In this document: piece after piece, positions 1 to 10,327 of the stretch | How positions within the stretch are numbered: the first letter of the stretch is position 1 | Layout: every line of letters starts with the position of its first letter | Origin: Craspedostauros australis | Taxonomy: Eukaryota; Bacillariophyta; Bacillariophyceae; Mastogloiales; Achnanthaceae | Direction: 5' to 3' | Assembly: GCA_026770025.1 (NCBI GenBank) | Contig: JAMXDE010000032.1 | Coordinates: 124,001-188,000, forward strand | DNA: 64,000 nucleotides | The notes under the pieces: model-generated | Databases searched by the model: none | Told to the model about the DNA's origin: nothing | What the model saw: the letters and a program-made list of their open reading frames with translations, nothing else | Program-made: the position numbers and the translations under genes

Positions 1-2567
1 ACCGCGCTCAGCACAACGCCCATGGTGATCCAGGCAAGCGAAAGCCCGATGATTGCGCACATGAAGAAAACGACAATCGCAGCATCAGGCCCAAGACTTG
101 GTGTGGCCCAACCAGTGATGCTGTTCAGGAGCACGCCCACCAGTCCCGTCAGGGCGCCGATAACCAGGCAAACGAGGAAGAGGACTCTGGCCGCAAGGTT
201 GTCGCTGATGATGGCGGACCATCCTCTCTCGCGGAACAGATGGACGACCTTGCGGCCGGCGGTGAGGAAGTCGTATCCGTACAGCCCCACGTAGCAAAGC
301 GCCCACTTGTTGAAGTATTCGGCGATGTTGGCAATGAGTCTGAGAATGCACTCCACGATGCAGAGCAGGATCTGGTTGCCACGTCCGTTTCGCCTTGCGC
401 TTGCGGCCGCGCTCTCCAACGTGCGGATCAACGCAACCAACAAGCTTGCCATGCAGATGCTGCCGAAGGAGTACGTCGTTGCACGACGGAAGCTGTCGCC
501 GATGGCTGGGGACCACATATGGCTCGCCTCTTGCGGCGCGAACCACCAAGTTCCGATCACTGTTTGTCAGCAATCGTGAGCCGAACGACGTGGATCGAAT
601 GATACCATGTCACAGTACCAAACGTTGCGCGTGGGCGCGTGGGTCCCACCACAGCGATGAAGCGAATTGACGCGAACGCGAACCCCATGCCAAAAGGTGG
701 CCAGTCGTGAGAGCCAAGAGATGACACAAGAGAGAGAGAGAGAGAGAGAGGAATCGATACTGTGTGAGTGAACCTCACGAACAACTGCCGCAGGTGGTTC
801 TGTTGGTGTCTGACGAACATCGCATTGCCTTTCGGGAAATCGCAACTGCGCGAGCAGTTCACAGTGAGGCCGCCATCTCCACTTACCTCCAGCAACGGTA
901 ACGTGAACAACATTCTGGTGTCCACATACGTCGTTGTGAATGGCATTGTCATCAAAGTTGACGTTGCCAGTATCACCACAGTTGGAATGGTTGGAATGGT
1001 TGGCATTGTTGACATTGTCGTCGCAGTCGTTGCAGTGGTGTGAGACGCGACGGCGTTCAGCGATGTATTGTTGATTCCAGCACAGAGTTCCGTATTTTTG
1101 CCGTGCATTACAAGTAAAGACCACGTGACGATGTTGAAAGACCGCAACGATGGATAACGACGAAAAAGGGGTGGCGTGACAGGTGATGAGTCAGTCTTAG
1201 CGATAGACACCGGAAGAGGAACGCTCATGTGGAATCCATCCATTCTTCACTTCGTAGCTCCTGGCTGTGTATGCGCAAGCGTTTGGTTTTTGCCGGGATG
1301 GATCTTCCAAGTGGGACAGAGCATACAGCCAGCTTGTACTCGTAGCAGGGTGCTCAGCGCACTCGGTAAGCTCTGTTTGGCACCACACGCCATTACACAG
1401 CACAGTGTGCCCACCCATCCATACACGCACAGACACGGATAGATGCAGATGCACAGATGCAGACATGATGCATTTTATGCATGTTCCAAGCATGCCGCAC
1501 ACAAAAGGACGTACCTTGAGCACCTGTGATGTCCAGTAATGAGAAAAAATGAGCAGGAATATGGAGATGGGATCCATATCACTATCGCAGGTTCCGGTGG
1601 ATGCGTCGCATTTCGTCTCCTTGAAGCTGACTCCGACAAAGGCCAGTGCCCAAATCAGCACCCAGAGATTCGCAGCAAATGATACACCGTAGGCGATCAT
1701 GCAAACGCCGGCGTTGGTTTGGACAGCTTCCAATCCAGTGGTGAGGTTTGCGGCAGCGAACGGAATGCGGTGCCACACGGAGTAAGCGTAAAGGCACGAC
1801 ATGCCAAGCATGCATAGCCAGAAAATACCCACGAACTGGAGGCCTGCTCCCATGGAGAAAAGGCTGATCACAACCACGAAGGCCATGGCACACGAGGTCA
1901 CCAACGCGAGCTGGATGAGCTGTTCCGCAAACTTCGTCATGATGCTGAGCGCCCCCGCGGAAATCGCAACTGCTGCCAGGCTGCTCAAGAGGCAGAGATA
2001 AAGCAGACCGGAGAGATGGATGGACCCGGCGTCGTCACCATTCTCCGTTTTCTCGTCGTCTGGGATTTCCTCGTCGTCGTAGTCGGTCTCGTGGGACAGG
2101 CTTGACATTCCCCACGTGAAGGCGATGGTTGTTACAATTCCGATATGCACGATGAAGGCCACGGCGAACGGCCAGTCACGGTAAAACGCTGACTGCTGCG
2201 CTTCGCCGCGCAGGCCCTGTCCTGGCTGCAGAGCCATGTCGGAGGCATCCACGATCAAGGCTCCACCGTCCTGAATCCCTGACGACGACCCATCAGCGTG
2301 GAAGGTTGTGCCCCCGGATTGCGGGAACATGGCCACTGTGGATGACGTGTTTTGCATCGGTATGGTCGGTTGAGAAGACAGCATGACCGATGTCATGTTT
2401 GTGGAGCCGGTCATCATGCCAGAGGCGCCAGCTACACCTGGCTGCATGTATCCCTGCTGCTGCTGCTGCACCGGAGGTTGGTGGATCATGCCGTGAGGTG
2501 CCATTGTACCCGCCCCATCCTCAAGCAGCTTCTCTGAAAGCCCTGGTGTATTGTGTTGCGAAGCCAT
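1..2567 (-). CDS. Choline transporter-like protein (CTL/SLC44 family), C-terminus cut by window edge
   Basis: Multi-pass membrane transporter of the CTL/SLC44 (PNS1) family, whose members move choline or related solutes. I assemble three exons: 1515..2567, a 28-nt microexon 887..914 and 1..559. Splice sites are AAG|GTACGT, CACCAG|AATG, GAG|GTAAGT and ACAG|TGATC, and phases match (0, then 1). The N-terminus (about 140 residues) is hydrophilic and Gln-rich. Hydrophobic spans follow, with IFLLIFSHYWTSQVLK in exon 1, NVVHVTVAG from the microexon, then VIGTWWFAPQEA and the family hallmark CYVGLYGYDFLTAGRKVV in exon 3. The start ATG at 2567 is the first before the conserved region; an upstream open stretch to 2738 lacks likeness to anything. 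At least 546 residues are present and the stop lies beyond base 1. Substrate cannot be read from sequence. Family assignment is firm. Confidence 0.9.
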
Positions 2568-3319
2568 GATTGATGTGATGTGATGAATGTGTCTCTTTGC
2601 TCCAGTTGCTCTGCTCGCACTCTCTCTCTCTCTCCTCTTCTGTTCGTGTCGCTCTGTGCTTGACTTTCTGACTTTGGTTCTGCGATTGCTCGTGTGCCGC
2701 AGCTGGCTATCTTTCGTGTTCTCCTTGCTCCAAGGCACGCGTTATCGTTTGTCGAAACGGGACAGCTGCCTCCACACACCGTTGCTTGATGAAGCCGATC
2801 CTCTCGTTTGTGACGTGCTGAGATTCGCCAAGCTCTCTCTTGATTCAATGCGATGCTGTTGACAGATGCTTGCTGATTTGTATCCGTGCGTGGGTATAAT
2901 ATTATAATAGAATACCATACACCACGAATGCTCCAACTTGGTTTGGTTTGGTTTGGTTCGTGATGAACTGGTGCCTCCTTCCTTCTTCTGTTGTGTTTTG
3001 TTTTGTTTTGTTTGGATTTTTCACAGGTCTTGACACCAGCGTGTGCCACCCCAGGCACGGCGAGCAGTCGTGAAGTCCCAAAACAAGACACGCCAGACAT
3101 CTCAACGTCCCTGCGGAAAGGATCCCTGCGCTTCGGTGGGAGACAATTCCACGAATAGACCACTTCGACCAAACAAATGCTGCGAACAAATTAGTCGCTC
3201 GAGTCGTACCCACAATTCAGACAGAATCCTGGAAAAGGCTATACTAACGGTATAGACACATGCATGGCATGGTACGACCTGCAGAGAATGTAAAATGCAC
3301 CAAGCCAACAGGCGATAAC
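2568..3319. other. Upstream region of the CTL gene, no gene seen
   Basis: It holds a CT-rich run near 2618-2635, TTTG/GGTTT repeats near 2940-3015 and an AT-rich block TATAATATTATAATAGAATA at 2895-2914 that resembles blocks upstream of other genes here. I take it as 5-prime flank of the minus-strand transporter. Confidence 0.4.
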
Positions 3320-4294
3320 ACTAGTGCCTCGAAGAGCCGGCTGTAACCAATTTTTTTGGTTACAGTTGGTTACAGTTGGTTACAAGAAAAATGTCGTGTA
3401 GATCGTGGTACGATTTCTACGTAAGTCCCGAACAAAAACAGGCCAAAAACAGCATCAACCAAAGTTAAACTCTCCGGACTTAGCTCATGTGAGTGTTCCT
3501 GTACTCGTCTTGCTATTGTAGCATCATATAGCGTTTATATATACAATCCTGAAGCTTGGTGTCTGTTGCTCTCTTTCTCGGTGAGCACTGATGTGATCCG
3601 TCAAGCACCCATCATTCACGGACGTTTTTGGCTTCTGGTTGGCATGATTTCTTGTTCTGATTGGTCAAAACAAGTGTTTCAACCATCGATGACGTCACGG
3701 TGACGCAAGCATTGCACCCAGAAATCTCAAAACTTGCTGCCGAAATTGAGGATCCGAGTGGTCAAATATCACTCCGACCTCCATGGGAGCACTAAACGCA
3801 AGCATACCTCCATACCATCGCACTCAAACACAATATAGACCATATGGTTGTGACCGCCTCGGAGAGAGGATTCTTAAATGATATCTATTGTACAGATTGA
3901 GCCAAAGACCGCTAAGTCCGGAGACTTCAAAGATGGAGAGTCGAATTTCTCGAACAAGAGAGGCATGATCCTACCGGACTCCTGTAGAATTCTACGTGTA
4001 ACCAACTGTAACCAACGAGATCCAAAAAAATCCCGGTCTGTCTGTCGTCCGATGGAAAAACCACACCAAGGGGGTCAACAAACAGATAAAGATCGACAAG
4101 ATGGTAGTAACAACAAGATAATGTTATTACTTACCTGGATAGCCCTTTCTCTTAAGTTTAGGTAGATGCAAAGAGATGTTCGATTGAGTGTCTATAACTT
4201 TAAGTCTGAGATCGGGAAAATTGGATCCAAAATCTGTAACCAATTGTAACCAATTGTAACCAATTTTTGGGGTCCGGCTCTTTGAGGCACTAGT
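3320..4294. mobile_element. Non-autonomous inverted-repeat DNA transposon, copy 1
   Basis: About 975 bp bounded by ACTAGTGCCTC at the left and its complement GAGGCACTAGT at the right. The ends extend into imperfect terminal inverted repeats (left GCCTCGAAGAGCCGG, right complement GCCTCAAAGAGCCGG). Inside each end are clustered subterminal repeats of TGTAACCAA in either orientation, typical of transposase-binding sites. A second copy lies inverted at 43204..44158, roughly 85 percent identical by eye along its length. The target duplication is ambiguous because TA, CTAG or the palindrome ACTAGT all fit the ends. Neither copy encodes a transposase. Open stretches (3878-4165 here) are shared but look non-coding. 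The superfamily is not decided; a TA duplication would suit Tc1/mariner. Confidence 0.85.
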
Positions 4295-6460
4295 TGTGGA
4301 GTTTTACTCGTCATGAGTCGTGATAAAGTAGACTAAAATAGAGCACATCCAACACCATCCAAATCCTGCTTATGATGTTTTATCTCGACACCATATGGTT
4401 TAAAATTAAAAATAGACAGTGCATTCGGACGCTTGGCTATATTTCATTCTGAATATCGAAGTTAAATTTGTATGGACTTTATTTTTAATGTTGTTTTGGC
4501 TTGCTGACTGTCATGTGGTGGATTCCAAAAATTCTCGATGGCACCATGCTGCCCTACCTTCAGCACCCATGATCATCATTATCATCCCTGGCATTTTCAC
4601 AATCCGCGCACCACACTGGCTCCGGATACCCCCCATCTATCCACCCCATGAAGGACAGGCAAATCTGGGCGCATTGGATATCCCAAAGGCTCCCTGCACT
4701 GAAACGCAGAATTTTCGAACACCCGATTCCGACACGGATGCCGTTCAGATTTGGATCCGTATCTCGTCGATACGATCCTTGCAGCTCCTCCACATGCCCC
4801 TCATGCGTTCCCACATTCTCTGGCGACACACTGATGTGTTCAGAATGGGTGGGGCGCTCATACCTCCAAAGGTACACCTCCATGTGATGATGCCATCATG
4901 CTGTTTTTCCGACACCCAAAAAAGTCCCTTTCGTGTGCATCCCAGGCTGCAGCCTCTTCCAGACCGTATCTGCGCAGGATACTTGGACATGGCCATCTTG
5001 AGTTGATTCTGAACACATCTTGAATGGGTGGCTTGGCGATCTGGGTGACTTGTCGATGGCACCCATCACCAGCGAAGTCACGTGATGTGTCCGCCGCCAC
5101 CCACCAAAAAACTCTTGCCCTCCACTTGTTTCTTGCGGAGGGCACCTTCCAGGCCACCCCCGACCCTCAAACCTCGTGTGCATCTTCATCGTATCCTCTT
5201 GGATGCATCTTGCCCATCCATGGTCGTTGGAATGGCCTGTGCATTCCAGGCAGAGACCATATCCAACGAGCTGATGTTCCTCCGAATCGTGTCATGTGCG
5301 CGTGGGCCTGCCACGGCCCCAAATAAACCAGGATGGCATCCCCCTCTCGCTCATCCACCAAACTTTACATGGCGGTTCCGCTTATGCGCTCAGATCTTGC
5401 ACTGGACCGCTGGTTGTGGCAGTGCCGTCGATGCCATTCGACAGCGCTTGAGGAGTTTTGTTGTGTTTCTCCATTGTCGTGTTGTTGTGTTGTGTTTGGT
5501 GTTCTCAAACAGTTTTTGCTGTTGGGGGCCATGGAAATTAACCACAATTCTACCGACTGTGCCAACCAATGCGAACACTTTGCGAGTCCCGAATTGCGCC
5601 TCCATTCCACAACGACACAGCGAAGGCACAAAATCCTCCTCAAAAAGTAGACAGAGGAAACACAGCGCATCTCAAACGAGTTCCTCCTGTTTCTCTGCTG
5701 CTTGTAGTCATAGCTTACACAGAATGTAGAATGACTGTGACCTTCCCACAAAGGAAAGAGTGGATGGTACAAGGCACCTTGTGACCATCCTCCTGTGTTG
5801 TCCATGCTGTTCTGTGGTGCGCTGCGCCGTGCTGCGCGTCAATGACTGGTGATGCGCTGTGCTGTGCTGTGCTGTTCTCCTTGTGTGCCTGATGCGCGTC
5901 ATGACCAGCCAATCTTGTACAATCAGCTTGCAACCTCTATTGACACACAGCTAGTATTCACCATGAGTTCCCTTGTTGTTAGGCCATGTGTGCTGAATCA
6001 ATCCAAATGTTGTTCGAGTTTTGAGTCCTTTGTGTCAATCACACTTCGATTCGAAAGATCCAACAAAACTACTCGATAGAATTCGGAAAATGTGATGCGG
6101 GTTTCAGACCCAAGACAAAATTAGGAAGATGATCCAAGAGGATCAAAGAGACTCTATTAGACCTCCAAATATGTGTCATAGCACATGTTTGGATGCAGAT
6201 ACACTAATTAGCAGGAGTAACCAGCAGTTTGGCATGGTTACAACACGATGGACAATGGTGAATAGCACCATTAGTGGAGCCAAGAAGTAGAAAACAGGAA
6301 GATGATGAGCTCTTATTGATGAGCTCATAATCTCAACAAACTTAACTTTGTAAACCATCACTTCAAACAAGCACACACAATAACACAGTTCTATCAACCT
6401 TCACCCACATTGGACGTAGTTGTATCATCCTGCAATCACTGAACTCTTCACCTTGCAAGC
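4295..6460. other. Gene-poor stretch, possible decayed coding DNA
   Basis: No gene is supported. Around 4560-5340 the minus strand has protein-like stretches spread over different frames with no recognisable family, which would fit an old decayed gene or element. From about 5940 to 6420 the DNA is AT-richer and holds no ORF of note. This may be the 5-prime part of the mariner element that follows, but I found no terminal inverted repeat. Confidence 0.35.
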
Positions 6461-6949
6461 ATGCTGCGCGCTGGTGACTGTGTGAAGGTGGCACCCCACC
6501 AGAGCGCAAGTGGCAGGGTCCATGACCTGGGCATATGTCATGTTGATTTTGCAATGAAGCAGACCACGGACGGCGCTACAATCAAACGCGATGGGCCTCT
6601 TGCACCAGGAGAGGTGGCAATGGTCATGGTGACCCCAGTGATGGGGCAGAGCCGAATGTATGTTGTTCGTGAGGATCTGTGCACGCCACACAGCCTTGCT
6701 ACATTCGCACGGACTCGCACTGCTGGTGGCCTTGCTCAGCCTTCCCTCCTTTCTCCCCAGCATCGCTCCGTCGCTGCCGCGCGTGCCAACAACAAGGCTA
6801 AGCCCCCCACACCATCCCCAACTACCAAGGAATCGCAAGAAGCCAACATCGCGGCTTTTCTCGAGCTGGCACGAGAGCACAGGACAGCAGCCATCGCCCG
6901 TCTCACGAAGCAGATGGAGAAAGGCGCAAAAACGAAAGGATGGATGTGA
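6461..6949 (+). CDS. Accessory ORF upstream of the mariner transposase, unknown
   Basis: 162 codons from an ATG at 6461. The first 70 residues look like a compact beta-rich domain (RAGDCVKVAPHQSASGRVHD, later GPLAPGEVAMVMVTPVMG). A Pro/Ser/Thr-rich linker and a basic helical tail ending ARLTKQMEKGAKTKGWM follow. It overlaps the transposase frame by 10 bases in another reading frame. The stop lies in the second of three 14-bp tandem repeats (6933..6974). A two-unit array would place this frame in register with the transposase, so it may be the N-terminal part of the transposase in other copies. I do not recognise the domain. Being coding is inferred from composition and position. Confidence 0.5.
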   Translation: MLRAGDCVKVAPHQSASGRVHDLGICHVDFAMKQTTDGATIKRDGPLAPGEVAMVMVTPVMGQSRMYVVREDLCTPHSLATFARTRTAGGLAQPSLLSPQHRSVAAARANNKAKPPTPSPTTKESQEANIAAFLELAREHRTAAIARLTKQMEKGAKTKGWM

Positions 6950-9033
6950 AAGGATGGATGCGAAAGGATGGAGGGTGTAGCAACACTAAGACCATCAATA
7001 GAAAGAAACAACTTGGCAGAGATGAACTACAAAGCTACATCGTTCTGTACTTCAATTTGGGTGCGGTCCCGGCCAACACGAAATTGATCGCGCACGCTTG
7101 GGATGTTCACCGCACCACTGTTGCCCGGAATATCAAGAATTTCCAACAGAACAAGCTGGAACGGAAGAAGCGCAGCGACGTGGGGAGCACCATCTTCACC
7201 TGCCCCAAGAAGCAACAGCAATACTTCACGCCGCGTGCCATCTTTGCGAAACAACTGCGGCTTAAACATCCACAACACCGGTTGACAACTAATGACATCT
7301 CCGATGCCTTTGACCATGCTTCTCCTGAAGACATGGCATCCGCAAAAGCCCTGTCTGATTCGTGGTTGGAGCGCGGTCCGTTCCTGCAATTTGAGCTCCA
7401 GGATGTGTTGCAACGATGCAATGGCGCAATCTCGTGGGACGATGTTGCACGCGAACTAGCAGGAAGGGGCAACGTCCAATGCGTCTGCAAAGACACCATC
7501 CAAACATACGTGATGGGGTTGGAGGGCAGCGAATACCGCACTACAACAATGCTCCCCAAGATCAAGGGCATCATCAAGACGAAGCGCGAGATCTGGGCCA
7601 AGGACTTCTGTGTGTTCTGGGAATCAGCGGAGCAGTTCCAGAATACGCAAGTTGTTGTTGTCCACATGGACGAGAAGTGGTTCTACTCCATTGTCGCTCG
7701 CAAGAATCTCAAACATGTGCCCCAGATGGGAGTTAAGCCTGTTGACCATCCTGTGCACCACAAGTGCCACATTGACAAGACCATGGCGATTGCATCAACA
7801 GCGTTCGCCCCAACAAACAACCGCTTTGAGAACGGAGGAAAGGTGTATAAGGATAACTTCGAACGTGTTGGGCGCATGGCTCGAGCGCAGAAGACCACGT
7901 ACAAGCGAACTTGGGTCTCGGCAACCCAGTACAAGCACCTTCCTGATCCCAAGAAAATCTCTCGCAAGAAGGGTGAACTGTACTTCCAACCACTGGAAAT
8001 CACGGGCAGCAAGGAAACAGATGGTCATCGTGTTAAGCCCAAGCCGAAGTACAGCCTCAAGAAATTCTTCCGCGAAAAAGAACTCCCCGCACTGGATTCG
8101 CTCGCCAGCAAAATCAAGGCCGAAATGGGTAAGAACGTGGTGATTCGGTACCAGATGGATGGCGCGGGGCCACACAGAGACACGGAACTACTCAGGTTCA
8201 TCAATGAGGAGTTCGACAGTCGCGGATGGCACCTCCGATTCCAACCATCGAATTCTCCCATCACGAATGTGAAAGACGATGCGATATTCCCAGCGATGTC
8301 GAAGCACGTGTCAGCACATCAAGGTAAGCACTACGGGAGTCGCATGTTCACCACCGAGGCATTGTGGGGTGCTTGCGAAACCTGTTGGGAGCAATTTGGG
8401 CTGGACAAGGTCGCGCGCGCGTATGTTCGCCACCATCAGATCGCCTACGCAATTTGTGCTGCGAAAGGAGGTGACGAGTTTGTGACGGAGCGCAAGGGAC
8501 TGAGCATGAACGTGCGGAAACAAACGTTCACTGAAACTGACAAGCATGGCAACGAGATTGGCGTTACCGTGTCTCACACAGACTTTGCGTTGGAGGAGGA
8601 GGAGGAGGAGGCAACCAACACGACCACCAAGAAGCCAACCGCAACAGGCAAGAAAGGCAAATCAGCTGGCTTCAAGTACGCCAAGCCTGACATCAAAGGT
8701 ATGTACAATGATGCCCTCAAGGTGATGGCTGTCAGTGGACTGCAGTGCCTGAAAACGAACCTGCGAACAACCAGCAGCCTCATTCCATTGCTGGAGAAGC
8801 AAATCGTTGTCACCACCAAAGCCAACAAGGAGGCTGAGCAACAGAAGAAAGGCAAGAAGAAGAAGACGCCCAGCAAGAGCAAAGCCGAGATCATTGAGCC
8901 TCACAACAACAACAACAACAACAGCAAGGCCGAGGCAGCACCCACCATGAACACATTCAAAGTGGCCATGTTCGTTGGCAAGACCGAGCATCACAGCAAA
9001 GCAGAGCAGGATGCCAACACAGCAGAGGTGTAG
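6940..9033 (+). CDS. Mariner-type (IS630/Tc1/mariner) DDE/D transposase
   Basis: 697 codons, apparently intact. The N-terminal third holds a helix-turn-helix region (SYIVLYFNL...VHRTTVARNIKN). The catalytic core shows the three acidic positions in family context. The first is VHMDEKWFY at about residue 244. The second is IRYQMDGAGPHRD at about residue 404. The third is QPSNSPITNVKDDAIF, about 38 residues after the second. QxxNSPxxNxxD and DEKWFY are the hallmarks of plant/stramenopile mariner-like transposases. The C-terminus is an atypically long Lys/Asn-rich tail. The ATG at 6940 lies inside a 14-bp repeat array, so the true N-terminus may be further upstream through the accessory frame. 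The enzyme would cut and paste the element at TA sites. An uninterrupted frame with all three acids suggests a young, possibly active copy. Confidence 0.85.
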   Translation: MDVKGWMRKDGGCSNTKTINRKKQLGRDELQSYIVLYFNLGAVPANTKLIAHAWDVHRTTVARNIKNFQQNKLERKKRSDVGSTIFTCPKKQQQYFTPRAIFAKQLRLKHPQHRLTTNDISDAFDHASPEDMASAKALSDSWLERGPFLQFELQDVLQRCNGAISWDDVARELAGRGNVQCVCKDTIQTYVMGLEGSEYRTTTMLPKIKGIIKTKREIWAKDFCVFWESAEQFQNTQVVVVHMDEKWFYSIVARKNLKHVPQMGVKPVDHPVHHKCHIDKTMAIASTAFAPTNNRFENGGKVYKDNFERVGRMARAQKTTYKRTWVSATQYKHLPDPKKISRKKGELYFQPLEITGSKETDGHRVKPKPKYSLKKFFREKELPALDSLASKIKAEMGKNVVIRYQMDGAGPHRDTELLRFINEEFDSRGWHLRFQPSNSPITNVKDDAIFPAMSKHVSAHQGKHYGSRMFTTEALWGACETCWEQFGLDKVARAYVRHHQIAYAICAAKGGDEFVTERKGLSMNVRKQTFTETDKHGNEIGVTVSHTDFALEEEEEEATNTTTKKPTATGKKGKSAGFKYAKPDIKGMYNDALKVMAVSGLQCLKTNLRTTSSLIPLLEKQIVVTTKANKEAEQQKKGKKKKTPSKSKAEIIEPHNNNNNNSKAEAAPTMNTFKVAMFVGKTEHHSKAEQDANTAEV

Positions 9034-10327
9034 CTGCAAATCGTAGTAGTAGTAGTAGTAGTAGTAGTAGTATTATATGTGTGAGGTACACCTGTGGTTC
9101 GAATGGTGGTGTGCGCATCGTCTGCTTGATGGCATGGAGGATTGTGATGTGATGTGATGTGTTGTGTTTGAGTTTTTTTGTGTTTTGTGATGAGTGATGT
9201 GATTTTTGCCACGAGGACCGTTATTTTTGTGTTGTGAATGGTGTGCGTTGTGTTGCAGCGCAACTGGTGTGCGCCGCGCAGCCGTCACGTTGTGCCGCGG
9301 AGCAGGGGTCACGTGCTGCGAGACGCACTCGCATCTTGTGGTGTGAGTGGTTTTGCATGACGTCGAATCCGTCATATGACGTAGAAGACGGATCATAGGG
9401 AGACAACACGAAATAGCTCTAAATGTACAATCGCCGTTGCTCCCAAAAGCAAGCAAACCAGTGGCAACAAGGGGCCAGAAGGGGCCAAAAACTCTACAAC
9501 TAGCGTTATCGTTTGGTGTATTTTACATTCTCCGCAGCTAGTACATACAGAGAGAACATCGAGCGTGACCCCACTGCACGATCTGCAGGATGAAACGCAA
9601 CGCGAGGACATTGAGATCAAGCGCATACGGTCAACAGCAGGCAGTTTACTCCTTGAATCCAGCTGAATGAGGTGCATACCATCTCAGCTATCGTGTTCGT
9701 CGGTATTCGACGAGCAGGAGTGGCATTCATCGTCACGACAAGATGTGCACCAGTCCTAGAGCGATAGATAAAAACAACGGCCACTGCTGCACTCGTACGA
9801 GCTATGTATGTGGCGGTTGTTGATTTCCGGTGCACTACTTGTACCGTACGATCGACCAGCGTTCTCTCTGTCTCTGGGGAGAGAGACACAGAGGCAGTAC
9901 ATTTGTAACGGTAATTCGTGTGTTTCATTTTCTTATCATGTAATGGCGAAGAGGCAAGGATCTGACCAACGGTCAGTGGTCCTCGCGCCAGATTCCAATA
10001 CCGCACCGACTCGTAGATGCTGGTGAGTATGGAGTAGATCTGTTGGTAGTCTCCGTCTAATCGTAGGTAGGTCACTGTGTTGCTGCGCCTCCTCTTGCTG
10101 TTGCTGCTTCTGTTTCTGTTTCTATTGTTTTCTCTGTTGTTGTGCAGTGTGTATTGTCTGCTGTTTGTGTGTGATGTCTATGACTTCTGTTTGTTGGTTG
10201 TTGGTTGTTTTTGGTGTCCGGTGCCTCTGCGCGAGCAATCGTAGATTCGGGCTCCTTCGGTTTCGGCACTTCCACTTGCACGCTCCAGTTCAGCCTTGTG
10301 GACAGACGGTACCAGTCGACGAGCACA
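9034..10327. other. Intergenic, no gene seen
   Basis: Starts with a GTA trinucleotide run (about 9043-9071), then TGATG-rich low-complexity DNA and a short inverted repeat around 9358-9395 (GTCATATGAC core). Open stretches on the minus strand (9617-10075) show no protein-like features. The last 250 bases are the 3-prime flank of the peroxidase gene. Confidence 0.4.

Larger units (their letters stand above)
6461..9033 (+). mobile_element. Mariner-like element, internal coding part (ends not located)
   Basis: Spans the two frames of a Tc1/mariner-type element. I compared the flanks 5800-6460 with the complement of 9034-9560 by eye and found no convincing terminal inverted repeats, so real limits are unknown. 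Downstream lies a (GTA)n microsatellite at 9043-9071. Confidence 0.7.

Noticed and set aside
3320-3331. CACTA-superfamily assignment of the transposon
   Set aside because: The left end reads CACTAG in context, but the right end complement begins AACTAG, so the required CACTA at both ends is not met.
3878-4165. 95-codon frame inside the transposon, partly shared with copy 2
   Set aside because: The shared part follows from element similarity; the frame diverges between copies by indel-type changes and has no motif.
4419-5006. 195-codon plus-strand frame
   Set aside because: No domain, irregular composition, and overlaps other open stretches; treated as chance.
9095-9120. GGTTCGAATGG resembling a tRNA T-loop
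   Set aside because: The bases around it do not pair as a T-stem and no acceptor or anticodon arms are visible.
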